64,000 nt of DNA from Endozoicomonas sp965196975 (GTDB lineage Bacteria; Pseudomonadota; Gammaproteobacteria; Pseudomonadales; Endozoicomonadaceae): positions 3,782,001 to 3,846,000 of the forward strand of contig NZ_OZ239981.1 in NCBI RefSeq assembly GCF_965196975.1. The letters run 5' to 3'. A program made the position numbers and the translations under genes. Numbering within the stretch: the stretch's first letter is position 1; the number at the start of each line of letters is the position of its first letter. Shown one piece after another: positions 16,034 through 25,597 of the stretch. The notes beneath the pieces are model-generated. The model made no database searches. It saw only the letters and a program-made list of their open reading frames with translations, and was not told the DNA's origin.

Positions 16034-17632
16034 GTAACTATTCAGCACCCTTCATATAAATCTGGAATTTTCTGATTTTTCGACCATCATCTTATACTCA
16101 ATTTTTCTAACAAATCTCCAGTATGGAACCAGACTTCCCAGCTACTCCGTTTACCGAAGCTCTCCTTAAAGAGAATGAAGAGCTTCGGACCGAGAATGCG
16201 CTTTTACGGGAACGTTGCAGCGAACTGGAAGAAAGGGTTAATAAAAACAGTCAAAACAGTAGTAAGCCACCATCGTCAGATGGTTATCAAAAGCCCAGTA
16301 AAAAAGGGAGTGATAAAGGTGATACATCTTCCAAAGAAGCCCCCTGCTCCTCACAGGAAACACCGAACCCCAAAAGCCTTAGACCATCTTCAGGCAATAA
16401 ACCAGGTGGCCAGAAAGGTCATCAAGGCTCTTGTTTGAGACGTGTCGCCTTACCCGATTATGTCAGGCATCTGAAGGTTGAAAAATGTTGCTGTTGCCAG
16501 TCTTCGCTTATCGATATTAAACCCACCAAATACATTGAGCGACAGGTTTTTGATCCAGGTAGACCCGGAGAATTTGAAGTTACCGCGTACTGGGCAGACG
16601 TTAAAGTATGTCCTTGTGGTAAACGGAACACCGCTGAGTTTCCCCAAGGAGTGAAAGCCGCTGCTCAATACGGAGAAGTGACTCAGGCAATGGCTGTTCA
16701 TTTAAACCAGTATCACTTCATCCCATATCACCGGGTGTCTGAGTATTTCAATACTATTTATTGCATGAGTGTCAGCGCAGGCTCTGTTGCCAATTTTGTT
16801 GCCTATACCCATGAGAACCTGGCCTCTACTGAGCAGAGTATCCGCGATGCTTTACAAGAAAGTCCGGTTGCAGGAGCGGATGAAACTGGCATGCGGGTTG
16901 ACGGTTCACTGTGGTGGTTACACATTATGCGAGATGACCAATGGACGCTTTACTACCTCTCAGAAAGGCGAGGTTGTGAAGCAATGGATGCAATGGGCAT
17001 CCTGCTGACTTTTGCAGGCATTCTGGTTCACGATCATTGGAAGTCCTACTTTGCCTATGCGGCAGTGCATGTGCTTTGTAATGCCCATCATCTGAGAGAG
17101 CTTCAGGGAGTTGTCGATAGGGATGCGAATAAGCTGGCTCTGCGGCTGATGAAATTGCTTACGCTCTCCTGGCACTTCTGCAAGAAATACAAAGCAGCCG
17201 GTCTGACTCAAATGCCTGGTGCAATACAGCTTCGCATTGAGACGATATACGACCAAATCCTTCAAAGGGCTCTCACGAAGGAAACCGCTTATATGGAAAA
17301 ACAACGACAGGTGCTTGGACGTAAGAAGGTCAGGAATACCAAGGCCTACAACCTGTTCAAAAGGCTTATTGAGTTTAAGGTTGAAACGTTGCGCTTCATG
17401 TCGGACTTTTCAATTCCCTTCGATAACAATGGCAGTGAACGTGATGCCAGGATGGCCAAACTTAAGCAGAAGATCTCAGGCTGCTTCAGAAGCGAAGACG
17501 GAGGTACCATGTTTACCCGAATCCGAAGCTATTTATCATCTGCTAAAAAGCAGGGGTTGAACATATTTCAGGCGCTTCTTAAAGCGGTTCGAAATTACAA
17601 CAATACGCCTTTGCTGGGTGCTGAATAGTTAC
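16034..17632 (+). mobile_element. IS66-type insertion sequence, copy 1 (no target duplication)
   Basis: The 1599-bp element has ends GTAACTATTCAGCACCC and GGGTGCTGAATAGTTAC and one 501-codon transposase gene without tnpA or tnpB, as in the ISBst12 subgroup. The flanks ACCACCAG (left) and AAAAGCTT (right) do not match, unlike copies 2 and 4. One or both sides were therefore lost by deletion or recombination after insertion. It stands where the prophage tail genes should begin. Confidence 0.92.
16123..17628 (+). CDS. IS66 family transposase, copy 1
   Basis: The 501-residue protein has an N-terminal leucine-zipper-like helix (LLKENEELRTENALLRERC), a Lys/Ser-rich linker with NKPGGQKGH, a zinc-binding Cys cluster (CCCCQ, CPCGK), and the IS66 catalytic domain: GADETGMRVDG, VHDHWKSYF, CNAHHLREL and NNGSERDARM. 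It is identical to the other three copies in the window, so the copies spread recently. The stop lies four bases before the element end. Confidence 0.93.
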   Translation: MEPDFPATPFTEALLKENEELRTENALLRERCSELEERVNKNSQNSSKPPSSDGYQKPSKKGSDKGDTSSKEAPCSSQETPNPKSLRPSSGNKPGGQKGHQGSCLRRVALPDYVRHLKVEKCCCCQSSLIDIKPTKYIERQVFDPGRPGEFEVTAYWADVKVCPCGKRNTAEFPQGVKAAAQYGEVTQAMAVHLNQYHFIPYHRVSEYFNTIYCMSVSAGSVANFVAYTHENLASTEQSIRDALQESPVAGADETGMRVDGSLWWLHIMRDDQWTLYYLSERRGCEAMDAMGILLTFAGILVHDHWKSYFAYAAVHVLCNAHHLRELQGVVDRDANKLALRLMKLLTLSWHFCKKYKAAGLTQMPGAIQLRIETIYDQILQRALTKETAYMEKQRQVLGRKKVRNTKAYNLFKRLIEFKVETLRFMSDFSIPFDNNGSERDARMAKLKQKISGCFRSEDGGTMFTRIRSYLSSAKKQGLNIFQALLKAVRNYNNTPLLGAE

Positions 17633-17640
17633 AAAAGCTT

Positions 17641-17714
17641 TTCACCACAAAGACACGGAGGCACAAAGAAAAGCTTTTTGTCTTTTTCTTCGTGTCTTTG
17701 TGACTTTGTGGTTC
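17641..17714. repeat. CACAAAG-type inverted repeat between IS66 and the capsid gene
   Basis: ACCACAAAGACACGGAGGCA and GTGTCTTTGTGACTTTGTGG are inverted around AAAAGCTTTTTGTC. It belongs to the same family as 10605-10674 and 63683-63758. It ends 9 bp after the capsid stop codon and could act as that operon's terminator. Confidence 0.75.
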
Positions 17715-17722
17715 AAAAAAAG

Positions 17723-18589
17723 TTAAGAACGCTTCGCTGCCAGCAAAACACCAGCATCCGGCTTCAAGACCTTGTACCCATACACCTGCAGGCCACGGTG
17801 TCCCATGCCGAAGTGCTTCTCCAGCGTCAGGCTCTCATGCTTGATAAACTGCGATGCAAACCCGGCGAAATCTTTCACGCCCGCCAGGCACTGAGTCACC
17901 CCCGACGCGGTGGCCAGGTTGTTGCTGCAATAAAGCGTGAAGCGATCAATGATGCCCAGTCGGCCATTACGCACGATGGAAGTACCATCACCGGCCAGAG
18001 AGGCGTCTTTCAGATCGGACTTCTTGATCATCCCGCACACCCAGGGTGGCAGTACCAGCCAGCGGTCGGACTCGGGAATGTTCTTCTCGTCCAGAAGCGT
18101 GCCCATATCAACGATGTAATCCAGCACGTTAGTCTTATCCACCACCACACCGGTACCACCGCCGTCGATCTTGTTGTCCGGATGCACATCGGTGTAGATA
18201 TTTCCCAGTACATCGCCGTCTACCGCGATCTTCACGTTTTCCGCTGCATCCGCAGAAGACTCGTTGATCAGCTCGATATTGGACTGGACACTCTGGATGT
18301 AGTCATCCACAAAGGCGTAGTACTTGGTCTTGTCGATGGGCATTTCCACCTTGGGTGGTTCCAGATCCTGATACTCAACCCCCACGGCACGGTCATAATC
18401 CGCGACCGTAATATCAGGCCGGGTACGGATTACTACCTTGGAGCCTTCCGACTGGATCTCGCCTTCCCAGTTGGTGTTGCAGATAGCCGACAACACGGTT
18501 CGTTTATAGAACTTGGCGTTGAGCTTTTTGGAATAAATAACGGACAGGGCATTGGCCATAGCCCCTGTTGGAAACGTGGTCGTTGCCAT
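17723..18589 (-). CDS. Phage major capsid protein
   Basis: The 288-residue protein follows the scaffold-like gene by 34 bp in a head operon read leftwards (terminase, portal, scaffold, capsid). It has an N-terminal helix region (MATTTFPTGAMANALSVIYSKKL), then HK97-fold-like segments with VVIRTRPDITVADYDRAVGVE and GRLGIIDRFTLYCSNNLA. The order and scaffold-capsid pairing support major capsid of a P22-like or related short-tailed phage. Family assignment is from context and general resemblance. It is the last structural gene left; head-completion and tail genes are absent downstream. Confidence 0.75.
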   Translation of the reverse strand: MATTTFPTGAMANALSVIYSKKLNAKFYKRTVLSAICNTNWEGEIQSEGSKVVIRTRPDITVADYDRAVGVEYQDLEPPKVEMPIDKTKYYAFVDDYIQSVQSNIELINESSADAAENVKIAVDGDVLGNIYTDVHPDNKIDGGGTGVVVDKTNVLDYIVDMGTLLDEKNIPESDRWLVLPPWVCGMIKKSDLKDASLAGDGTSIVRNGRLGIIDRFTLYCSNNLATASGVTQCLAGVKDFAGFASQFIKHESLTLEKHFGMGHRGLQVYGYKVLKPDAGVLLAAKRS

Positions 18590-18623
18590 GATTCAGATCC
18601 TTTGAATCTCTTTCGAGAAACGG

Positions 18624-19619
18624 TTAGAGCCTGCCTCCCTGCTTGATCCACTGGGCCAGAATTTCATCGAGTTTTTCTTCATTGTCGTTAAACTCTTTCT
18701 GCGGCATGGCCGCAATCTGGTCCAGTGTCATAGCGGGTTGGCGACCCTGAGTGGTTGGTTTTGAGCGTGACCGCACCGGCGGTTCGCTCATCTGTTTTGC
18801 CTGCTGTATTTTTTGCGCTGGATCAGGTGCCGGTTTGGGTGCCGGGGTCTTGGCTTGATTGCTCAGACCGGCAGCCTCTTTATAGAGACTCATGACCTGC
18901 GCTGCACCCAGTGGGCTGACACGACTCAACTCCTGAACATCCGCTGTCTGTCGTGCAAACCAGCCTTTAAAATCCTCACTGGCAGAGATCTGCTCTACAT
19001 CCGGATGCAGACTGCGCAATTTGTTCCAGAATGCCTGTTGTGCCCGCTCCGCCTCCTGCTCCTGCCGAGCCTTCTCAATGGCGGCCAGCCGCTGCTCCAG
19101 TTTGCGGTTGAGCTGTTCCGACTCATCCAGCTTGTTGAACACCGGGTCCAGCTCCTGGTAGTCCTTGCGGAGTTCCTGGAACTGGTCGGACGGCTCTGGC
19201 TCACTGTTTGGCTGAGCAGTACCCTGCTGACTGAGCAGATCCACCTTGGCCTTCAGCAGCGCCATCTGCTGCTGAAGCTCGGTATTGCTTCGCTCCAGAT
19301 CAGCGGCTTTCTGTGTGGCCTGAGTCATCAGGGCATGGGCGTTCTTGCGGGACTCTTCCGCCTTGGTGTACTTGTCCTGCCAGTCTTCACCGTTATCGTC
19401 ATTGGATGCTGGAGCAGGCGGCTCTGACGGTTCGTCATCAGCGTCCGACTCCGGTTCGGGTGGCGGGGGTAGCTCATCAGCGGGTGGGTTCTGATCGGTT
19501 TGCTTGTCCTGCTCATCCTCTTGCTCTGCAAAAGCGGCAGGGGCGTCCGTAGTCAGACCCATAAGGGCTGCCAGTTCGGCATCGGTTTCCTGATCCAGTT
19601 TTTCGGCATCTATGGCCAT
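18624..19619 (-). CDS. Phage scaffold-like protein
   Basis: From the ATG at 19619, after GGGAGAGTGAAG, the protein has 331 residues. An acidic disordered N-terminus (Asp/Glu/Pro-rich, about 20-75) leads to a long coiled coil (about 75-190: KAADLERSNTELQQQMALLK, KLDESEQLNRKLEQRLAAIE) and a basic C-terminus. This is the usual design of head scaffolding proteins, which guide procapsid assembly and then leave. It lies directly upstream of the capsid gene. An in-frame start at 19655 has no ribosome-binding site. Confidence 0.72.
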   Translation of the reverse strand: MAIDAEKLDQETDAELAALMGLTTDAPAAFAEQEDEQDKQTDQNPPADELPPPPEPESDADDEPSEPPAPASNDDNGEDWQDKYTKAEESRKNAHALMTQATQKAADLERSNTELQQQMALLKAKVDLLSQQGTAQPNSEPEPSDQFQELRKDYQELDPVFNKLDESEQLNRKLEQRLAAIEKARQEQEAERAQQAFWNKLRSLHPDVEQISASEDFKGWFARQTADVQELSRVSPLGAAQVMSLYKEAAGLSNQAKTPAPKPAPDPAQKIQQAKQMSEPPVRSRSKPTTQGRQPAMTLDQIAAMPQKEFNDNEEKLDEILAQWIKQGGRL

Positions 19620-19719
19620 CTTCACTCTCCCTGTGGGGCTCGTTGGCTTGTCCACTTGGTTGCGCCTGTGAAAGTCCGTGGGGCTCTGGGCTTGTCCATG
19701 TTCTTTCAGGCATTGTTCG

Positions 19720-19807
19720 CCGCCCGCCTCCCGCTGCCCGCCACCCGTAAAAGACGATACTGGTTTGGCTTTTACGGGAAACGGGGAGCGGACAGCGGGT
19801 AGCGACG
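19720..19807. repeat. GCGGG-family palindrome in the prophage head operon
   Basis: CGCCCGCCTCCCGCTGCCCG and GGGGAGCGGACAGCGGGTAG are inverted around GTAAAAGACGATACTGG. It sits between the scaffold and the small gene after portal and is the same family as the repeats in the CRISPR operon. Confidence 0.85.
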
Positions 19808-19811
19808 AAAG

Positions 19812-20045
19812 TTATTGTCGTAAATAGGTTCGCGATCGCTGCGACAGCTGCATCAGATCACTGAGCTCCTGAGTCTTACCCTGCAGGATGCGCAATTCCG
19901 TTGAATCCCGGGCGTGGGACATTTTCTCCAGCAGTTCCGCCCGGCGACGTTGCAGGTGCTCGACCAGTGTCTGGTAATCCGGATTGCCTTCCAGCCGCAG
20001 GATCGCGTCCGCCTCCTGGCTGGTCAGGTGCAGGGGATTGGGCAT
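19812..20045 (-). CDS. Small helical phage protein overlapping the portal gene
   Basis: From the ATG at 20045 the product is 77 residues and fully helical (LTSQEADAILRLEGNPDYQT, LVEHLQRRRAELLEKM). Its 5' part overlaps the portal 3' end by 170 bp in another frame. Small helical proteins in this position occur in several podophage-like head operons. The function is unknown. Composition and the absence of low-complexity sequence suggest that it is a real gene. Confidence 0.55.
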   Translation of the reverse strand: MPNPLHLTSQEADAILRLEGNPDYQTLVEHLQRRRAELLEKMSHARDSTELRILQGKTQELSDLMQLSQRSRTYLRQ

Positions 20046-21924
20046 AGAGTTCTTCCTCAGGGCGCAGGGCTTTATCCGGATCAATATCCAGAGACTTCAG
20101 GTACTCGTTATAGAGATAGCGGTGGTCGGTCATCGGCCCCAGTACCGGGTTCATACTGACATTCAGGGCATTCATCATCCGTTCCGATTGCAGCTCTTTG
20201 GCCACCAGTGCCGCACTGCCCATCGCCACCACATCCAGATCGCCCCGCTTCGCATCTTCGCTGTCACTCCAGCGCATGGCGAAATTAAACAGGCTGTCGA
20301 TCAGTGGCACCGTGGCGTAGTCGTCAATGTTTTTCACCACGCTTTTCAGAGCCACATTGGCAGCAGTCATCAGCATGCTCATGCCGCTGGCGGTTTTGTT
20401 CAGGTTCTGGGTCTGTTCGCCGTGGGTGTAACTGGGGAGTGAGGTTTCTTCATCCGCAAAGCGCCGGAACAGTTCAAAGATACCGGAAAGATCCTTCTGG
20501 TTGCTCTGGATATTGATGGCCTGAATCATTGGCCCCTCACCGGCCTCACCATCATAAAACCAGAGCCGATAGGGATAGATCTTCTTGGCATCTTCCAGGC
20601 TCATCCCTTCCGGAAATTTACTCACATCCATCTGGAACATGGGGCCAGCGGTGAGAGCGGCATTGTCCAGCAGCGCCCGGCCAGTGGAGTTCATCACATC
20701 CTGGCTGTCGTTCATCATGTAGGGGATGCCGATGCCCCAGAACCGGTGCAGCACACTTTCATAAGGAACAAACTTGTAGGGGATCGCTTCCGGCTTTAGC
20801 GGATTGAGCCGTGCCATGATCATCCGGCCATCGCAGATCCAGATGTTGGCCTGGTACTCGGCCTGCTCATCAATATCATCAACCCCATACTCCTGCAGCT
20901 GCTGGCCATCCACCGCCCCCCAGTACTCGAGGACATCAAAACGGTTAGGTGTCACATGCTGCTCATCGTTGTCGTTGATATTACGCAGCTCCCGTTCGTA
21001 ATCTTCAGGGACATGGTTTCCCTGGGGAGACTCCATCAGAATGGCGTGAATGGTCTCGGTCTCGAAACCGTGACTGCCTGCCAGTTCCCGTAGCTCATGT
21101 TTGGTCAGCACATGGCGGCGGAACAGATCGTTCGGCTTGCCGGGATCGTGGGAATAGGGATCGGGAAACAGATCAAAGACACTGGCCCATTCAATATCCG
21201 GCTCAATGCTCTGGCGCTCGATCAGTTTCCACTCATCACCCTCGCTCTCCCACTTCTCATGGTTGCGGATATTCAGCGTGGCCACCTTGATACAGCCAGT
21301 GCCAAGGGTGACTTGCTCCTTCACCATCTTTTTGATTTCGGTGAGCGCGTTGGCATTGATCAGGTAGTCCTTGATCAACCGCTTCATTTTCATAGCGGCT
21401 TCGTTGGCGCGTTCCAGCGCTTCGGCCATCAGCGCCCGTTCCATCTCATCGTTTCGTTCCTGGATGAGTTGGTTACGGGTGTGGGGATCAAGTCGATAGG
21501 GGAGCAGTTCCTGAATGGCCATCATCCGGATCTGTCGTTTAATCGACGCCGGAATGTCGGCCATTGGGCTGGGCACAATATCCCAGAAACTGTCCACGTT
21601 TTGAAACAGCAGATCCACCAGTCGAGAATAAGCGGCATTAACCTTGGTGGCGGTGATCTTGATAAATACCCGGCTTAACGCCTGCTGCTCTTCCATCACC
21701 TTTTCTTGCTCGGGACCGTATTCACCTTTTACCGCACGCAGGGCATCCAGCCACTCGTCTTCCACTTCCCGGCGAGCTTCCCGATAGCCTTGCCAGCGGC
21801 TGTAGAGATCTGAAGCAAAGGCATCACGTACCGCTTGTTCACGACGTTCTTTGTCCAGAGAAGAGTTCATCTCAGCTTGAGTCACCTCATCCGGGGTAGC
21901 GACCATTACCAGTCCGTGTTCCAT
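19876..21924 (-). CDS. Phage portal protein
   Basis: From the ATG at 21924 (after AAGGTCAAGTG) it has 682 residues, a typical length for large portals of short-tailed phages. Segments such as ELLPYRLDPHTRNQLIQERN, VTLGTGCIKVATLNIRNHE and YVPYESVLHRFWGIGIPYMM are portal-like. The position between terminase and scaffold agrees. Twelve copies would form the DNA-packaging ring at the head vertex. The last about 55 residues are Gly/Pro-rich and lie in the overlap with the 19812-20045 gene. An in-frame ATG at 21957 lacks a ribosome-binding site. Confidence 0.82.
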   Translation of the reverse strand: MEHGLVMVATPDEVTQAEMNSSLDKERREQAVRDAFASDLYSRWQGYREARREVEDEWLDALRAVKGEYGPEQEKVMEEQQALSRVFIKITATKVNAAYSRLVDLLFQNVDSFWDIVPSPMADIPASIKRQIRMMAIQELLPYRLDPHTRNQLIQERNDEMERALMAEALERANEAAMKMKRLIKDYLINANALTEIKKMVKEQVTLGTGCIKVATLNIRNHEKWESEGDEWKLIERQSIEPDIEWASVFDLFPDPYSHDPGKPNDLFRRHVLTKHELRELAGSHGFETETIHAILMESPQGNHVPEDYERELRNINDNDEQHVTPNRFDVLEYWGAVDGQQLQEYGVDDIDEQAEYQANIWICDGRMIMARLNPLKPEAIPYKFVPYESVLHRFWGIGIPYMMNDSQDVMNSTGRALLDNAALTAGPMFQMDVSKFPEGMSLEDAKKIYPYRLWFYDGEAGEGPMIQAINIQSNQKDLSGIFELFRRFADEETSLPSYTHGEQTQNLNKTASGMSMLMTAANVALKSVVKNIDDYATVPLIDSLFNFAMRWSDSEDAKRGDLDVVAMGSAALVAKELQSERMMNALNVSMNPVLGPMTDHRYLYNEYLKSLDIDPDKALRPEEELYAQSPAPDQPGGGRDPAAGRQSGLPDTGRAPATSPGGTAGENVPRPGFNGIAHPAG

Positions 21925-22901
21925 CACTTGACCTTCTTGCCTCTGCGTCGCTGCCATTCAAGGCGATGTCCGGCCATAATGGCTGGCCAGCTCCCTACCA
22001 TCTGCTGGGTAAAAAGAATGATTGTCCGTTCCATCAGTAAGCCGATTTCCCTGGTGAGCGATATTTCAGCTCATTGATATTGATCTTCCTGCGGGGCAGC
22101 TTTAGCACCATCTGCTGGGCGATGGCATAGCTGACCACTCGATCATCGAAGCAACCTTCCTGAGCATTGGTGGCGCCGTTATCTTCAATAACGTAGGTCT
22201 GGCATTCCTTCACCGTCTCTACATTGCAGATACCCGCATCGCCATCCCTGAGCAATGCCGCAAGATGGTCAATCATCAGTGGTTTTGATTTTGTGGTGGT
22301 GAGCCAACCAATCCGCTTGGTGCGTTTCTGGGTCCGCTGATCCACGGTAGTTTCCATATAGAGATTGGGGTACTTCAGATCTTTCAGCTTGGTGATGGTG
22401 GTCAGACCGTGGTTGTTTCTTTCCACACCAATCAGGGCATTGTTGTAGTAACGCCCCAAGTGGTTCAACATCTTGCCCAGGTCATCCGGTGCCACATGGC
22501 CAGACCAGTGGGCAACCTGATAACCGGAACGATCCAATACGTCGATGGATGAAAAATCACCATGCTTGTGTTTGTCATTGATCGGGGCTAACCCTTCAGC
22601 TACATCGCAGCCAATCACATACTGCTGGGCACCATCTGGTGGATACCAGATTTTTAACAGTCCCGGTTTCTTCCGGTTCAAGCCATTGGGTGATAACTCG
22701 CACTGCCACTTGGGCGAATAGCACTCCAGCTTCGCCGCTTCGGTATGTTTGGGATCAAAGACAGGCCGCCCAGAGAATAGAAACGCCTCTTGAATATTGC
22801 AGGGGTATTCCTGTTTGAACTTGTCTTCCGACTTCAGCTCATAGATTTTCTGACGACGCCACTGCAGCTGCCCATCATCCAGTTCATACTGTTGTTTCAG
22901 G

Positions 22902-24500
22902 GTAACTATTCAGCACCCAGCAAAGGCGTATTGTTGTAATTTCGAACCGCTTTAAGAAGCGCCTGAAATATGTTCAACCCCTGCTTTTTAGCAGATGATA
23001 AATAGCTTCGGATTCGGGTAAACATGGTACCTCCGTCTTCGCTTCTGAAGCAGCCTGAGATCTTCTGCTTAAGTTTGGCCATCCTGGCATCACGTTCACT
23101 GCCATTGTTATCGAAGGGAATTGAAAAGTCCGACATGAAGCGCAACGTTTCAACCTTAAACTCAATAAGCCTTTTGAACAGGTTGTAGGCCTTGGTATTC
23201 CTGACCTTCTTACGTCCAAGCACCTGTCGTTGTTTTTCCATATAAGCGGTTTCCTTCGTGAGAGCCCTTTGAAGGATTTGGTCGTATATCGTCTCAATGC
23301 GAAGCTGTATTGCACCAGGCATTTGAGTCAGACCGGCTGCTTTGTATTTCTTGCAGAAGTGCCAGGAGAGCGTAAGCAATTTCATCAGCCGCAGAGCCAG
23401 CTTATTCGCATCCCTATCGACAACTCCCTGAAGCTCTCTCAGATGATGGGCATTACAAAGCACATGCACTGCCGCATAGGCAAAGTAGGACTTCCAATGA
23501 TCGTGAACCAGAATGCCTGCAAAAGTCAGCAGGATGCCCATTGCATCCATTGCTTCACAACCTCGCCTTTCTGAGAGGTAGTAAAGCGTCCATTGGTCAT
23601 CTCGCATAATGTGTAACCACCACAGTGAACCGTCAACCCGCATGCCAGTTTCATCCGCTCCTGCAACCGGACTTTCTTGTAAAGCATCGCGGATACTCTG
23701 CTCAGTAGAGGCCAGGTTCTCATGGGTATAGGCAACAAAATTGGCAACAGAGCCTGCGCTGACACTCATGCAATAAATAGTATTGAAATACTCAGACACC
23801 CGGTGATATGGGATGAAGTGATACTGGTTTAAATGAACAGCCATTGCCTGAGTCACTTCTCCGTATTGAGCAGCGGCTTTCACTCCTTGGGGAAACTCAG
23901 CGGTGTTCCGTTTACCACAAGGACATACTTTAACGTCTGCCCAGTACGCGGTAACTTCAAATTCTCCGGGTCTACCTGGATCAAAAACCTGTCGCTCAAT
24001 GTATTTGGTGGGTTTAATATCGATAAGCGAAGACTGGCAACAGCAACATTTTTCAACCTTCAGATGCCTGACATAATCGGGTAAGGCGACACGTCTCAAA
24101 CAAGAGCCTTGATGACCTTTCTGGCCACCTGGTTTATTGCCTGAAGATGGTCTAAGGCTTTTGGGGTTCGGTGTTTCCTGTGAGGAGCAGGGGGCTTCTT
24201 TGGAAGATGTATCACCTTTATCACTCCCTTTTTTACTGGGCTTTTGATAACCATCTGACGATGGTGGCTTACTACTGTTTTGACTGTTTTTATTAACCCT
24301 TTCTTCCAGTTCGCTGCAACGTTCCCGTAAAAGCGCATTCTCGGTCCGAAGCTCTTCATTCTCTTTAAGGAGAGCTTCGGTAAACGGAGTAGCTGGGAAG
24401 TCTGGTTCCATACTGGAGATTTGTTAGAAAAATTGAGTATAAGATGATGGTCGAAAAATCAGAAAATTCCAGATTTATATGAAGGGTGCTGAATAGTTAC
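22902..24500 (-). mobile_element. IS66-type insertion sequence, copy 2 (in terminase)
   Basis: It is the same 1599-bp element as copy 1, in reverse orientation. The exact 8-bp target duplication GTTTCAGG is at 22894-22901 and 24501-24508, so this is a simple, unrearranged insertion. Confidence 0.95.
22906..24411 (-). CDS. IS66 family transposase, copy 2
   Basis: The 501-residue sequence is identical to that of the transposase at 16123-17628 and has the same zipper, zinc-binding Cys cluster and DDE-type core. It appears intact. It is read in the same direction as the terminase it interrupts. Confidence 0.93.
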   Translation of the reverse strand: MEPDFPATPFTEALLKENEELRTENALLRERCSELEERVNKNSQNSSKPPSSDGYQKPSKKGSDKGDTSSKEAPCSSQETPNPKSLRPSSGNKPGGQKGHQGSCLRRVALPDYVRHLKVEKCCCCQSSLIDIKPTKYIERQVFDPGRPGEFEVTAYWADVKVCPCGKRNTAEFPQGVKAAAQYGEVTQAMAVHLNQYHFIPYHRVSEYFNTIYCMSVSAGSVANFVAYTHENLASTEQSIRDALQESPVAGADETGMRVDGSLWWLHIMRDDQWTLYYLSERRGCEAMDAMGILLTFAGILVHDHWKSYFAYAAVHVLCNAHHLRELQGVVDRDANKLALRLMKLLTLSWHFCKKYKAAGLTQMPGAIQLRIETIYDQILQRALTKETAYMEKQRQVLGRKKVRNTKAYNLFKRLIEFKVETLRFMSDFSIPFDNNGSERDARMAKLKQKISGCFRSEDGGTMFTRIRSYLSSAKKQGLNIFQALLKAVRNYNNTPLLGAE

Positions 24501-25235
24501 GTTTCAGGTATCGTTCGTCGGCATCTGTCGTGAAGTCGGCGGGGACTTTGCTGCGGTACTCGTCCTGCCAGAACCAAGGTATAAACACCAGTTCAAAATC
24601 ACCGCGCCCAGCATCAGCGTCCATAACATAATCATAAAACACACCACCAACGCCGTTAGCAGTGCTCTCCAGAATGACCTCAGTATTTTTCTCATTGGGT
24701 ACTGCCTGTAAAACTCCCGCCAGGTGTTCATCCGCATTGGGCCAGAATGCCACTTCTGATCCATGAAACAGTTGTGCCGTGGATGATCGACCTGCTCCTT
24801 TATTGCCAGCGGTGCCCACCCGATACCCGGAATCGTGGTAAAACTCCAACAGTTTGGAGCTTTTATTTTTCAGTTCCCTCTGGGTAAACGGTGGCTGATT
24901 GTCGTGATACCGCTGCACCATATCAAACAGATTGGCGGTGGCATCCGCTTCGTGGGTCAGGATATAAGCCCTTAATCCCTTGCGATTGCTCACCAACCAG
25001 TAAAACCGGCCTTCAGTATAGGTAGAGCAGCCTTGTTGTCTGCCTTTAAGCACCACGATTCTTACCTTACCGGTGCGCTGTCGCTGGTCTTCGATCCGGC
25101 TGTCTAGGTAAAGTTGGGCTTTGTTGAGTTGGAAGGAAATGACTTTGGCGCTTTTGGTGCGGATCTTCAGGCATTTGCGGGCGTAGAACGTAAACTCGGT
25201 GAGCAGCCGCTCCTTGGCAGGCTTTTTACCGAGAG

Positions 25236-25595
25236 CTACCCGTCCTGTTCTTCCAGCCATTCGTCCAGCGTCGGTATCTTTTCCGCTACCACGGTCTGTT
25301 CGTGCCGATCACGCCAGTGGTAGCGGTTTTTCATGTACATGATCAGCATGGCGGGGGAGACATCCTTGTTCATACCCAACGCGCCCTGCATATACTTCTC
25401 TTCCCAGAACACCTCCGCCAGCACATCCGCCTGGGCCACAGCTTCGGCAAATTCATCATGCTTATCGATGTACGACAGGAACGTGTTATAGCTGATTCCC
25501 ATTTCTGTAGCCGTGGCCTTTCGGCTTAAACCGGTGCTCATCAGCTCCTTCACCTGGTCGCACATGTCCGGCGTGTATTTACTGTGGTTGGCCAT
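25236..25595 (-). CDS. Phage terminase small subunit
   Basis: From the ATG at 25595 it has 119 residues. An N-terminal helix-turn-helix, MSTGLSRKATATEMGISYNTFLSYI (about 16-40), would bind the packaging site, followed by a helical oligomerisation part (EAVAQADVLAEVFWEEKYM). It sits directly before the large subunit with a 25-bp overlap, the usual arrangement. An in-frame upstream start at 25658 would run into the next gene and is unlikely. Confidence 0.8.
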   Translation of the reverse strand: MANHSKYTPDMCDQVKELMSTGLSRKATATEMGISYNTFLSYIDKHDEFAEAVAQADVLAEVFWEEKYMQGALGMNKDVSPAMLIMYMKNRYHWRDRHEQTVVAEKIPTLDEWLEEQDG

Positions 25596-25597
25596 GA

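Larger units (their letters stand above)
22034..25260 (-). pseudogene. Phage terminase large subunit, split by IS66 copy 2
   Basis: The N-terminal part (24501-25260) has the ATPase Walker A-like VLKGRQQGCST (about 70-80), the acidic segment LFHGSEVAFW and the coupling motif ILESTANG. The C-terminal part (22034-22901) has the nuclease core VIGCDVAEGL, SSIDVLDRSG and GVERNNHG. Removing the 1599-bp IS and one GTTTCAGG copy restores one frame of about 540 codons. The gene was therefore intact until a recent insertion, and the prophage cannot now package its own DNA. Its start overlaps the small-subunit stop by 25 bp. Confidence 0.88.

Noticed and set aside
17618..18646. A 342-codon + strand frame across the capsid gene that starts in the IS66 end.
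   Set aside because: It is antisense to a well-placed capsid gene, and its first residues (MLNSY) are just the outward reading of the IS end, as also seen at copies 3 and 4.
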